DNA of 59,603 nucleotides from an uncultured Clostridia bacterium (GTDB taxonomy: Bacteria > Bacillota > Clostridia > Oscillospirales > CAG-272), in NCBI GenBank assembly GCA_945949385.1, contig CAMFEL010000001.1, positions 1 to 59,603 of the forward strand, written 5' to 3'. A model generated the notes under the pieces. That model was not told the DNA's origin. It worked only from the letters and a program-made list of their open reading frames with translations, and searched no databases. Position numbers and translations under genes: made by a program. Shown here piece by piece: positions 49,432 through 58,244 of this stretch (positions are counted from its first letter, which is position 1; each line of letters begins with the position of its first letter).

Positions 49432-50067
49432 TCAGTTACTGCCGAGCTGAAGCCGTCTGACTTCTTCAAAAACAGCGCGGCGGCTCTTAACTTTAACAAA
49501 GTTGATGATGATAAATATAAGCGCGATCGTATTAAAGAAAGCACCGAATACGATCATTCCCACGCTGCCGCAGCGGGTAACCGCCTCACCGCAGTCCTTG
49601 TAAAGGCTGTCGATATAGCGCTGCGTCTTACCGATCATAATAAGGTCAATAACAGCAACGGGAGCAAACAGAAAGCCGTATATGAGCAATACAACACCGC
49701 CGGAAACAGCTCCGATAGCATAAATATCAGCAGAATCTGCAGAACTCAACTGATAATCGCAACGGTAATGCACGTTATTTACGGCACTGCCGATACCGCT
49801 TACCGTCATAACTATACCGATAAAAATAAGCAGCGCACACGTAACGGTAAGCACAATTCCGCACACCTTCCACGCAGTTTTTTCATGGCGGAGGTGGTTG
49901 TAAAGTGAGCGCATACATTCATCCTGAAGTGCAGGATCGCGTGGATCGTTCTGCGCACCTGTCGGAGTGCTCTGAACATATGTCGCTTTGTCATCAGTGG
50001 GATTTCCGCAACTCGGGCAGAATTTTACTCCGTCTTCAACGGGGCTGCCGCATTTTTGGCAAAACAT
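49432..50067 (-). CDS. Zinc-ribbon membrane protein
   Basis: 211 residues from ATG 50067, nine bases after AGAGG; a GTG at 50076 overlaps that site. An N-terminal zinc ribbon, MFCQKCGSPVEDGVKFCPSCGNP (two CxxC pairs), is followed by a polar linker. Four hydrophobic segments come next (VCGIVLTVTCALLIFIGIVM; IYAIGAVSGGVVLLIYGFLFAPVAVIDLIMI; VGMIVFGAFFNTIALIFIII). Such zinc_ribbon_2 membrane proteins are common and mostly uncharacterised in Clostridia. A basic C-terminal helix ends the protein. Confidence 0.7.
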   Translation of the reverse strand: MFCQKCGSPVEDGVKFCPSCGNPTDDKATYVQSTPTGAQNDPRDPALQDECMRSLYNHLRHEKTAWKVCGIVLTVTCALLIFIGIVMTVSGIGSAVNNVHYRCDYQLSSADSADIYAIGAVSGGVVLLIYGFLFAPVAVIDLIMIGKTQRYIDSLYKDCGEAVTRCGSVGMIVFGAFFNTIALIFIIINFVKVKSRRAVFEEVRRLQLGSN

Positions 50068-50094
50068 ATAAAACACCTCTTTTACTTTGCTATA

Positions 50095-50123
50095 ATTATA
50101 ATACGCATACAGCTCTGTGTCAA
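50095..50123 (-). promoter_or_regulatory. Perfect sigma-A promoter of the zinc-ribbon membrane protein
   Basis: Minus strand TTGACA (complement of 50118-50123), 17-bp spacer, TATAAT (complement of 50095-50100). It lies in the 62-bp gap after rqcH. Confidence 0.85.
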
Positions 50124-50129
50124 GAACAA

Positions 50130-51878
50130 TTATTTCACACGCATAGCTTCCACCCTATCGCGGTCGACAGGCACATTTGCGGACCAGTTTGTATGGTAGA
50201 TAACATATCCGGGCTTTGACTCCGGCGGCTTTTTTACGTTTTTCACAAGTGTATAATCTATTTCCGCGCTCGGTCTTTCCGCCGCCTTTGAATATACCGC
50301 CGCTATCATACATGCGTCGGTAAAATCCTCGGCAGGCGGCTCTTCAAGTGACGCACATTCCATAATAACATGGCTTCCCGCCATGCCCTTTGCGTGGAAC
50401 CACCAGTCCCGCCTGTCGGCTTTTTTTAAGGTCAGCCAGTCGTTAGCGGTGTTGTTCTTGCCGCAGTACACCGTGTAACCGTTCCTCGTTTTGAAGGTCA
50501 GATATGAGGGACGCGAGCTTTCTTTGGATTTCGGAATTTTCAGCCCCGACGCATATCCCGCCCGGGCAAGCTCTGCTCTGATTTCCGCAAGCTCTTTTTC
50601 CGTTTCCGCCCGCACCAGCGCGTCCTGAACACTTGCAATATATTCGATCTCCCGTTCCGATAACACTATCTGCTCGGAAAGATGAGAGCGCGCAGACTTT
50701 GCCTTCGCGTATTTTTTGTAGTATCTCTGGGCATTCTGCGCGGGAGTAAGCCGCGTGTCAAGAGGAATTTCAACCTCCTCCCCCGTTGCATAATCCATAA
50801 GAACGGCGGCATTTGCACCCTTGCGCAGCCTGTAAATATTGACAGTAATAAGGTCTCCCCAAAGCTTGTACTTTTCTCCCTCGTCGCACTCCTCAAGCTC
50901 CCTGCGGCGCACATCAAGCTTTCTCAGCGCCCTTGCATGGGCGGCAGAGACGAGATGCGTTATATCGGAAGCCTTCTGACTAAGTTTTTCTTCTCTTGCC
51001 TTATCCGCAAAATAAGTGTCCAGAAGCTCACCGAAGGTATCAAAAGTCCTGACAGTAAACCCCGAGCCGTACTGCTTCGGGGGAATAAAGCAGTATTCCC
51101 TCGCCGCTCCGCTAGCGTCAATTACCATTGAAGGCGTACCGTCACGGTTTACAATACAGCGTATCAGGTTAAAAAACACATCGCAAAGACGGGGGGCACA
51201 CTGGGAAAGCGTTGCAGAGGCGGCACCGCCGCTTTCAAAAGCGATCTCGCGGGCAACAAGGGGAGAAATGCCGGAAAAAGTTGACATAATAAACTTTTCA
51301 CACAGCCTGTCAGGGTCGGCATCGGCGCAAAGACTGTTAAACTGTTCCCTGTCAACAAAAAGAGGGTCGGTCTTGTCCTGCTTCGGCGGCTCCTCATAAA
51401 TTATGCCGGGCAGAAGAATACGCTTTCCGCTTTGAGACATCTCCGACTGCCGCAGAAGATTTATGATTTTCAGTGACTCATCGCAGAGAATAATATTTGA
51501 ATACTTTCCCATCATCTCAACGATTATGTGTTTCTTGCATCGGTACCCCAGATCGTCTCCCGCGTCAAAATCAAGTCTTACAGCCCGTTCAAATCCGAGC
51601 TGAACTCCGCCCTCAAAGGTCGCGCCCTGCAAATATTTACGAAACATCATACAAAGCATGGGCGCCTTTGCCGGGTTTTCTGCTTTTTCACCGGTAAGAC
51701 TAATTCGGGGACAGCGCGAACCTGCATTTATGAGCATACGGTGGGTCTCACCGGCACGGCGTATGACAAATATAAACTCGTCCCGCGCAGGCTGATATAT
51801 TTTTTCGACCTTGCCGCCGGCGGCGCGGTCATTTATTTCACCCGTAACAAAGGATAGCATTCCGGCATCAAAAGCCAC
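50130..51878 (-). CDS. rqcH: RqcH (NFACT family) ribosome quality-control factor
   Basis: 582 residues. NFACT-N (1-190: GEINDRAAGGKVEKIYQPARDEF, ISLTGEKAENPAKAPMLCMMFRKYL) and helix-hairpin regions are followed by a coiled-coil middle domain (about 270-430). The C-terminal NFACT-R domain has TRNGYTVYCGKNNTANDWLT, WWFHAKGMAGSHVIM and YSKAAERPSAEIDYT. RqcH binds 50S-peptidyl-tRNA complexes and recruits tRNA-Ala to add alanine tails. The conserved Asp-Arg needed for tailing is Glu-Arg here (GVQLGFERAVRLDF). Start GTG (complement 51876-51878) follows GAAGGTG. MutS2, acting upstream in the same pathway, is at 22286-24658. Confidence 0.93.
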   Translation of the reverse strand: MAFDAGMLSFVTGEINDRAAGGKVEKIYQPARDEFIFVIRRAGETHRMLINAGSRCPRISLTGEKAENPAKAPMLCMMFRKYLQGATFEGGVQLGFERAVRLDFDAGDDLGYRCKKHIIVEMMGKYSNIILCDESLKIINLLRQSEMSQSGKRILLPGIIYEEPPKQDKTDPLFVDREQFNSLCADADPDRLCEKFIMSTFSGISPLVAREIAFESGGAASATLSQCAPRLCDVFFNLIRCIVNRDGTPSMVIDASGAAREYCFIPPKQYGSGFTVRTFDTFGELLDTYFADKAREEKLSQKASDITHLVSAAHARALRKLDVRRRELEECDEGEKYKLWGDLITVNIYRLRKGANAAVLMDYATGEEVEIPLDTRLTPAQNAQRYYKKYAKAKSARSHLSEQIVLSEREIEYIASVQDALVRAETEKELAEIRAELARAGYASGLKIPKSKESSRPSYLTFKTRNGYTVYCGKNNTANDWLTLKKADRRDWWFHAKGMAGSHVIMECASLEEPPAEDFTDACMIAAVYSKAAERPSAEIDYTLVKNVKKPPESKPGYVIYHTNWSANVPVDRDRVEAMRVK

Positions 51879-51940
51879 AGTTTTTCACCTTCAGTCAAAT
51901 ATTAAGTCAAATGCAGAATATCGCAAATTTCAGCATATGC

Positions 51941-52636
51941 CTATTTAAGCCCGCACACATATGAATATCGCGTGCCCGCAAGCTCAAATCCGCATTTTAA
52001 GGCAAGCGCGGAAGAAGCGGTGTTTTCGGCAGAGCATTTATACAGCACTTTTTTACCGTTGCCGATAATAAACTCACAAAGCGCCGTTACAACTGCCGAA
52101 CCGTATCCGTGTTCTCTCGCCTCCGGCGCTGTTTCCACGCTTATTTCAAGGGAATTTTCGCCGCAATCTATATCGTTAATGCCCGCATACGACAAAATTT
52201 TCCCGTTATTTACCACCGCGAATATAACATCATTCTCGCCGGTCAGTTCAATTTCACACCCCGTATCGGCACATAATCTGTCAAGCTCGCTCTGCGAATC
52301 TATTTTTATGCAATCGCCGCAAATAAGCTTTTTATTCAATTGCCTTATATCGGAAATTTCGTATTCAAGCATTACGGAGTTTTCATGCTCAAAATGCTCA
52401 TATCCCATATTTTCTGCAATTGTCTTATATTCGCTCTCTATATAACTGCGCGCCTTCTCTCCCAGCAAATCGTCTCCGCACGAGTCAATAAGCGCCTGTA
52501 CCCTGTCGGCAAGAAAGGAATATGTTGTGATCTGCATTTCTCCCGAAACGGGTATATATATTTCCAGCGGCACCGCAACACAGCTTTGCCTTGCCAGCAC
52601 AGCCGCTTCAAGTTCTTTGTCTTCAAAGCGCAGCAT
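51941..52636 (-). CDS. GNAT family N-acetyltransferase
   Basis: 231 residues. A helical N-terminal region of about 120 residues (LDSCGDDLLGEK-type) precedes the acetyltransferase fold. That fold has VVNNGKILSYAGIND, then the acetyl-CoA loop motif SVETAPEAREHGYGSAVVTALCEFI (Q/RxxGxG/A as REHGYG), and VLYKCSAENTASSALALKCGFELAGTRYSYV, where the Asn after the third strand and the final GF motif are typical. Substrate unknown. It starts in the 155 bp left between itself and lon, divergent from it. Confidence 0.8.
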   Translation of the reverse strand: MLRFEDKELEAAVLARQSCVAVPLEIYIPVSGEMQITTYSFLADRVQALIDSCGDDLLGEKARSYIESEYKTIAENMGYEHFEHENSVMLEYEISDIRQLNKKLICGDCIKIDSQSELDRLCADTGCEIELTGENDVIFAVVNNGKILSYAGINDIDCGENSLEISVETAPEAREHGYGSAVVTALCEFIIGNGKKVLYKCSAENTASSALALKCGFELAGTRYSYVCGLK

Positions 52637-52765
52637 ACGCCGTCCTCCTGCAGTTTGTTTCTAAAATCATAACATAAAAGAGCCTGCATTTCAACAAATA
52701 CCCTGCAAAATTTTATTTATATCAGTTAAAAAACTGTTAAAATACTGGATTTTCGGCGCCGTATA

Positions 52766-52774
52766 TGGTATACT
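52766..52774 (+). promoter_or_regulatory. Extended -10 promoter of lon (candidate)
   Basis: TGGTATACT is an extended -10 (TGn-TATACT) 41 bp before the lon start. The expected -35 region reads TGGATT, a poor match. No CtsR or CIRCE heat-shock operator is visible nearby. Confidence 0.45.
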
Positions 52775-52815
52775 TATTCAGATAATTTCATTTGTACATA
52801 AAGAAAGGACTTAAA

Positions 52816-55257
52816 ATGCCCAGATATATAGAAAAAGCCGAAAAGCTTACGCTTCCGGTGCTTCCCACAAGAGGTTTGGTGGCTTTCCCCTCCATACCCC
52901 TCAATTTCGAGGTAGAACGGGAATTTTCCGTAGCCGCTCTGGAGGCAGCGAAAGACTGTGATATGTTCGTCTTTCTCCTGTGCCAGAAATCCATTGACTG
53001 CGACGATCCCACCCCGGCAGACCTGTACGAGACAGGTACGGTATGCCGCATAAAACAGACTCTTAAAAATTCCGAGGGCATAACCCGCGTAATTGCCGAA
53101 GGCGTATGCCGCGGCACCGCCGTTTCCTTTACGGGAGTCGGCAAATGCATGTACGCCGATGTTATGACAAAAACCGTAACTCTTGCGCGTGGAGAAGCCG
53201 ACATACGCACGGAAGCGCTGCTGAGAGAGGCGACACAGTCTCTTGAAAATATGCTTTCCTTTGCGCCTGCCGATAACAGTGATTTGCTGCTTGCCGCAAG
53301 AGCCATAACAAATCCCGGTCAGGCGGCAGATTTCATTGCTTCAAGCGCCCTTGTAAAATTTGAGGACAAGCAAAAGGTGCTTGAAGTATACGAACCTCTC
53401 GCACGCCTTGAAACGCTTATAGTCATTATCGAAAGCGAAACAAAGCTTCTGGCGCTCGAAATGAGTATCCATAAAAAGGTACGCGAGGCAATAGATGAAA
53501 ATCAGCGGGACTACTATCTGCGCGAGCAGCTCAAAGTCATACAGGGCGAGCTGGGCGGCGACAGCGAAGACGAAGCGGAGGAATACTACGATAAGATAGA
53601 CGCCGCTTCCCTTCCCGACGAGGTCAGAGAAAAGCTTAACAAGGAAGTATCAAGACTTGCAAAATCTCCTTTCGGAAGTCCCGAAGCCACGGTACTGCGC
53701 AACTATCTTGACATCTGCCTTGAAATTCCGTTTAACAAGTATACGGAGGACAGGCTTGATATAGCCGCCGCAAAAAAAATACTTGACGACGACCACGACG
53801 GTCTGCAGAAACCCAAGGACCGCATACTTGAATATCTTGCGGTAAAACAGCTAAATCCCGAGCTCGGCAACCAGATAATCTGCCTCGTAGGCCCTCCCGG
53901 AGTAGGTAAAACCTCTCTGGGCGCTTCCGTAGCAAGAGCAATGAACAGAAAATTTGTCCGTGTTTCTTTAGGCGGCATCCGGGACGAAGCAGAGATACGC
54001 GGCCACAGAAAAACATATGTGGCGGCTATGCCCGGACGGATAGTCACCGCTCTCACCCAAGCGGGCAGTATGAATCCAGTTATGCTGCTTGACGAGAGAG
54101 ACAAGCTGTGCTCCGATATGAGAGGCGACCCCGCCTCAGCCCTGCTTGAAGTGCTTGACGGCGAGCAGAACAAGGCGTTCAGAGATCATTTCGTGGAAAT
54201 GCCCGTTGATCTGTCAAAGGTTATGTTCATAGCCACCGCAAACACTCTCGACACCGTTCCCCGCGCCCTGCTTGACAGGATGGAGGTGATCGAGCTTTCC
54301 ACCTACACAAAAAACGAAAAGCTTTCCATTGCCAAAAACCATCTTATACCAAAACAGCTTAAGCGACACGGACTGACCAAGCGCAATATCCGCATTTCCG
54401 ACGATGTTATATGCGAAATGATAGACGGCTACACAAGAGAATCAGGCGTCAGAAATCTGGAGCGCGAGATTGCCTCCGTGTGCCGTAAGGCGGCAAGAAT
54501 AATGATAGAGAGCGGCAAAAAGAGCCTGACCGTCAGCCGCGAGCTGCTACCCGCACTGCTGGGACCGCGCAAGTTCCTTGACGACGAAAAAAGCCTTGAA
54601 GACGAAGTCGGCGTTGTCAACGGTCTTGCATATACCTCCGTGGGAGGAGATATACTGAAGATCGAGACTTCCGTTATGGACGGCACGGGAAAGCTGGAGC
54701 TTACGGGAACACTGGGCGATGTAATGAAAGAGTCCGCCCGTATCGCGGTAAGCTATATAAGAGCCCACGCCGCAGAGCTTGGAGTTCAGAGCGATTTTTA
54801 CAAAACGAAAGACATACACATCCACGTTCCCGAGGGCGCAACGCCCAAGGACGGACCCAGCGCGGGTGTAACTATACTTTCAAGCCTTGTAAGCACGCTC
54901 ACAGGACATCCCGTACGCCGGGATACCGCCATGACGGGAGAGCTGACACTTACCGGACGGGTGCTTCCCATAGGCGGACTGAAAGAAAAGACCACCGCTG
55001 CGTGGAACGCGGGTATCAAGCGCGTGCTTATCCCCGCGGACAATGTGACCGACCTTGAAGAAATCGACCCCATAGTCCGTCAAAGCCTTTTGTTTATCCC
55101 CTGCCGCAGAGCCTCCCAAGTACTTGACGAAATACTTGTTAAGGAAAAAGCGAGCACCGCAGAAACGACCCGCGAAAGCGGGCCGAAGAGTACGGTGATC
55201 CCCGCCGAAAGCCCGGTACATACACAGCTTCAGGTTTCGGGGCGCCGGGGTAAATAA
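52816..55257 (+). CDS. lon: ATP-dependent protease La (Lon)
   Basis: 813 residues from ATG 52816, preceded by GAAAGGAC; the frame opens earlier at a TTG that lies before this site. N domain (LPVLPTRGLVAFPSIPLNFEVER), AAA+ module with Walker A GPPGVGKTSLG near residue 359, and a protease domain with the Ser682 (PKDGPSAGVTIL) and Lys723 (IGGLKEKTTAA) dyad. GIRDEAEIRGHRKTYVAAMPG is also canonical. The Walker B reads LLDERDK, with Arg where Lon almost always has Ile (LLDEIDK). Cytoplasmic degradation of damaged and regulatory proteins. Continues into engB after 32 bp. Confidence 0.96.
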   Translation: MPRYIEKAEKLTLPVLPTRGLVAFPSIPLNFEVEREFSVAALEAAKDCDMFVFLLCQKSIDCDDPTPADLYETGTVCRIKQTLKNSEGITRVIAEGVCRGTAVSFTGVGKCMYADVMTKTVTLARGEADIRTEALLREATQSLENMLSFAPADNSDLLLAARAITNPGQAADFIASSALVKFEDKQKVLEVYEPLARLETLIVIIESETKLLALEMSIHKKVREAIDENQRDYYLREQLKVIQGELGGDSEDEAEEYYDKIDAASLPDEVREKLNKEVSRLAKSPFGSPEATVLRNYLDICLEIPFNKYTEDRLDIAAAKKILDDDHDGLQKPKDRILEYLAVKQLNPELGNQIICLVGPPGVGKTSLGASVARAMNRKFVRVSLGGIRDEAEIRGHRKTYVAAMPGRIVTALTQAGSMNPVMLLDERDKLCSDMRGDPASALLEVLDGEQNKAFRDHFVEMPVDLSKVMFIATANTLDTVPRALLDRMEVIELSTYTKNEKLSIAKNHLIPKQLKRHGLTKRNIRISDDVICEMIDGYTRESGVRNLEREIASVCRKAARIMIESGKKSLTVSRELLPALLGPRKFLDDEKSLEDEVGVVNGLAYTSVGGDILKIETSVMDGTGKLELTGTLGDVMKESARIAVSYIRAHAAELGVQSDFYKTKDIHIHVPEGATPKDGPSAGVTILSSLVSTLTGHPVRRDTAMTGELTLTGRVLPIGGLKEKTTAAWNAGIKRVLIPADNVTDLEEIDPIVRQSLLFIPCRRASQVLDEILVKEKASTAETTRESGPKSTVIPAESPVHTQLQVSGRRGK

Positions 55258-55289
55258 CCCGGCGCAGCCTGAAAAGAAAGGACGCCACA

Positions 55290-55886
55290 TTGAACATCAA
55301 CATCAACAATGCAGAGCTTCTCATATCGGCAGGGCAGCCCCGACAGTTTCCGGCACTGCCTATACCGCAGATAGCTTTTTCCGGCCGTTCAAATGTGGGG
55401 AAAAGCTCACTGATAAACGCCCTGCTGCGCCGCAAAAGTCTTGCCCGTGTCAGCGGAACGCCGGGAAAAACGGTAACCGTGAATTTTTATAACATTGACG
55501 GCAAAATAATGTTTGTAGACCTGCCAGGTTACGGCTTTGCAAAGCGCAGTTTTGACGATAAAAAACGCTGGTCAAGGCTTACCGATGCCTATTTCACGGG
55601 CAACAGCGGCATAGACCTGCTTCGCTGTGTCATACAGCTTATAGATTCAAAGGTGGGAGCCACCGAAGACGATAAGCAGATGATACGGTATCTGCAGGAG
55701 GCAGAGATCCCGTTTCTGGTAGTCTACACAAAATGCGACAAGCTTAACGCCACTCAGACAAACGAGCTGAAATCCTCATTCGGAAGCATCGACGGTGCCG
55801 ACTGTGAAATCCTTTTCTCCGCAAAAACAGGCATGGGGCGCGACGAACTGTGGAAGGCCGCCCTGAGGCTTTGCGATATTCCGTAA
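55290..55886 (+). CDS. engB: GTP-binding protein EngB/YsxC
   Basis: 198 residues. G1 AFSGRSNVGKSSLINALL, GTPGKTVTVNFYNI (G2), FVDLPGYGFAKRSFDDK (G3), VYTKCDKL (G4) and FSAKTGMG (G5). It assists 50S subunit assembly. The start is TTG at 55290, eight bases after GAAAGGACG; no ATG fits. The lon-engB neighbourhood is common in Firmicutes. Confidence 0.96.
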   Translation: MNININNAELLISAGQPRQFPALPIPQIAFSGRSNVGKSSLINALLRRKSLARVSGTPGKTVTVNFYNIDGKIMFVDLPGYGFAKRSFDDKKRWSRLTDAYFTGNSGIDLLRCVIQLIDSKVGATEDDKQMIRYLQEAEIPFLVVYTKCDKLNATQTNELKSSFGSIDGADCEILFSAKTGMGRDELWKAALRLCDIP

Positions 55887-55922
55887 TATCTGAGATTTTC
55901 GACCTTACACATCGGAGGCATT

Positions 55923-56660
55923 ATGATTTATTCGCTTATAAGATCCCTTATGGCAGGAGCTGCCCCCCGCGACGTGATACCCGGTATGATATTTACCGTC
56001 ATCGTGGTGCTGTTTTCACTGTCTCTGCACGAGACATCGCACGGCTGGATGGCGTGCAAGCTGGGCGATAAAACTGCCAAATACATGGGCAGGCTCACTC
56101 TTGACCCCAGAAAGCACCTTGACCCCATAGGTACGGTATGTATGCTGCTGTTCGGCTTCGGCTGGGCAAAGCCCGTACCCGTAAACAGCCGCTATTTCAA
56201 AAAGCCGCGCCGTGATATGGCGCTTACCGCCGCAGCAGGTCCCGTATCCAATCTACTGCTGTCATTTTTGTCCTGCCTTGTATTTTGGATAATTCTGGCT
56301 TTCAGCGATTCTGCCGCAGCTTTCTTCTATTACGGCTTTGCCGGAGACGCAATTATGAATGCCTCCGTATGGCAGAAGGTACTGGCACTTATCGCTCAGC
56401 TTTTCTACTATTCCCACATACTTAATCTGTATCTTGCCATATTCAATCTTATACCCATCCCGCCCCTTGACGGCAGCCGCATACTGTTTATTTTCCTGCC
56501 CGACAGAGTATATTTCGGACTTATGAAATACGAGAGAATAATTTCCATTTTTCTTTTCGCGCTTCTGTGGATGGGGTTTTTCTCAAGATTTCTCTCAAAC
56601 ATATGCGGATATATCAGCTACGGCATGACATTCCTTATTCATCTGATACCGGGGCTTTGA
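55923..56660 (+). CDS. Site-2 protease family membrane metallopeptidase (M50)
   Basis: 245 residues, five or six hydrophobic segments. The zinc motif is LSLHETSHGWMACKLGDKTAKYMGRLTLDP, with His36-Glu37 and His40. The third ligand is in NLIPIPPLDGSRIL. This is the short rhomboid-like branch of S2P enzymes without a PDZ domain, similar to YwhC-type proteins, which cut substrates inside the membrane. The natural substrate is unknown. It sits 36 bp after engB and one base before scpA; an M50 protease beside scpAB is frequently seen in Clostridia. Confidence 0.9.
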   Translation: MIYSLIRSLMAGAAPRDVIPGMIFTVIVVLFSLSLHETSHGWMACKLGDKTAKYMGRLTLDPRKHLDPIGTVCMLLFGFGWAKPVPVNSRYFKKPRRDMALTAAAGPVSNLLLSFLSCLVFWIILAFSDSAAAFFYYGFAGDAIMNASVWQKVLALIAQLFYYSHILNLYLAIFNLIPIPPLDGSRILFIFLPDRVYFGLMKYERIISIFLFALLWMGFFSRFLSNICGYISYGMTFLIHLIPGL

Positions 56661-56661
56661 T

Positions 56662-57447
56662 ATGGAAACCATAAACTATAAGCTTGAAAAATTCGAGGGG
56701 CCTCTGGATTTGTGTCTGACGCTCATACGCAAAAACAAAATGAGCATCGACGACATACAGATTTCCGTACTGTGCGACCAGTACATGGATTATATCAAAG
56801 CTGCGGGACAGGCGGATATTGAGCTGTCAAGCGATTTTCTTCTTATGGCAAGCGAGCTTATGCTCATAAAAAGCAAAATGCTTCTGCCGAGAAACGAAGA
56901 AGAGGAAGAAGACCCCCGCGCCGCCCTTGCCGCGGCAATGATAGAGTACGAGAGGGCAAAGGAATCCTCCGTACTTCTGCGCGATATGTTCAGCCGTTAC
57001 GGCACTCGTATGATAAAGGATACAGACGAGATCGCGCCCGATAAAACCTACGTTTCTCCACACAGCGTTCAGCTTCTGTCAGCCGCCCTTGAGAGGGTTA
57101 TGAGGGAGGTAAGAGTTACGGACGAGGAAGCGCGTGAGCGTTTCAAGCCGCTTGTGGAAAAGAAAACCGTATCCGTCGCCCTAATAGTGGAAAAGCTTGC
57201 AACAAGGCTCAAATCTTCCAAAAAAGTGCGCCTTGACAGTTTTTTCCGCAGTGCGGAAAGCCGAAGCGAGCTTGTATCAATGTTTCTTGCCATGCTGGAG
57301 CTTCTTAAATCCGGTATGCTCATACTTGAGGAAGAAAACCTTGACGAAACCGACGAGGGCGTAATAGACGCGGTATCGGGGGTAACCGTTTCCCTTGAAA
57401 AGGACGCCGACATTTCCGGCATGATAAATTTGATTTCCGAAGAATAA
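56662..57447 (+). CDS. scpA: Segregation and condensation protein A
   Basis: 261 residues, kleisin. N-terminal domain YKLEKFEGPLDLCLTLIRKNKMSIDDIQISVLCDQYMDYI with ADIELSSDFLLMASELMLIKSKMLLP, and a C-terminal winged helix (KLATRLKSSKKVRLDSFFRSAESRSELVSMFLAMLELLKSGML). It bridges the SMC heads with ScpB for chromosome condensation and segregation. ATG 56662 overlaps the TGA of the protease gene region (TGATATG), suggesting coupling. Confidence 0.95.
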   Translation: METINYKLEKFEGPLDLCLTLIRKNKMSIDDIQISVLCDQYMDYIKAAGQADIELSSDFLLMASELMLIKSKMLLPRNEEEEEDPRAALAAAMIEYERAKESSVLLRDMFSRYGTRMIKDTDEIAPDKTYVSPHSVQLLSAALERVMREVRVTDEEARERFKPLVEKKTVSVALIVEKLATRLKSSKKVRLDSFFRSAESRSELVSMFLAMLELLKSGMLILEEENLDETDEGVIDAVSGVTVSLEKDADISGMINLISEE

Positions 57448-57460
57448 GAGGATTTTACAA

Positions 57461-58213
57461 ATGAAACTTAGGGATACTGATACTGAGACAGCCGAAGAAG
57501 CATCTGTACAGCAGACTGCCGAGACTGCCGAGGAAGAGCTTGCGGCAGAAAGCGAAGCTTTCGAATATCTCAGCGTAGAGGAAGAAGCGCCCGCAGAGGA
57601 TGTTGACATACGCCATTGTCAGAAAATTACAGAAGCTGTGCTTTTTGCCGCCGGTTATCCCGTAAGCTATAAAAAGCTGGGGCAGGTGCTTGGCACCACG
57701 GCGGGTGCGGCCAAGCGCATAGTCCGTGAATATTCCGAAATATACAACTCCGACTGCGACTCAACTCCCCGCGGCATAATGCTGCTCTGCTTCGACGGTG
57801 CCTGTCAGCTCTGCACCCGCGAGCAGTACGGCACATATATCCGCGAGGCGCTGGGTATTCGGCGCGGCGGAAATCTGTCGCAGTCCTCCGTGGAAACGCT
57901 GGCAGTAATTGCTTATAACGAGCCTGTAACAAGAGCCTTTATTGATACAGTACGGGGCGTTGATTCCGGCTATGCCGTTTCGGCACTTTTGGAAAAACAG
58001 CTTATAGAGGCTTGCGGCAGACTTGAAGTGCCCGGCAGACCCAAGCTGTACCGCACAACGGAAAACTTTCTGAGAGTGTTCGGAATTTCCTCTCTCGACG
58101 AGCTGCCCGAGGTGGCAGTTCCCACCGCGGGAATACAGGAAAAGATAGAAATTGACAACGAGGAAGCGGCAAACACCGAAAGCGTTGAGGCAGAAAGCGA
58201 AAGCGAAGACTGA
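57461..58213 (+). CDS. scpB: Segregation and condensation protein B
   Basis: 250 residues. The two winged helices follow family order: KITEAVLFAAGYPVSYKKLGQVLGTT, GIMLLCFDGACQLCTREQY, SQSSVETLAVIAYNEPVTRAFIDTVRGVDSGYAVSALLEKQLIEACG and GRPKLYRTTENFLRVFGISSLDELPE. Two acidic low-complexity ends are unusual. The first ~50 residues (Glu/Ala-rich) precede the core, and a similar tail follows it. An alternative start deeper in was considered, but the ATG at 57461 is the only one with a ribosome-site-like GAGG ahead. Interacts with ScpA and SMC. Confidence 0.93.
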   Translation: MKLRDTDTETAEEASVQQTAETAEEELAAESEAFEYLSVEEEAPAEDVDIRHCQKITEAVLFAAGYPVSYKKLGQVLGTTAGAAKRIVREYSEIYNSDCDSTPRGIMLLCFDGACQLCTREQYGTYIREALGIRRGGNLSQSSVETLAVIAYNEPVTRAFIDTVRGVDSGYAVSALLEKQLIEACGRLEVPGRPKLYRTTENFLRVFGISSLDELPEVAVPTAGIQEKIEIDNEEAANTESVEAESESED

Positions 58214-58244
58214 TTAAAAAATCGGGAACGAAAGGAGTGAGAAT

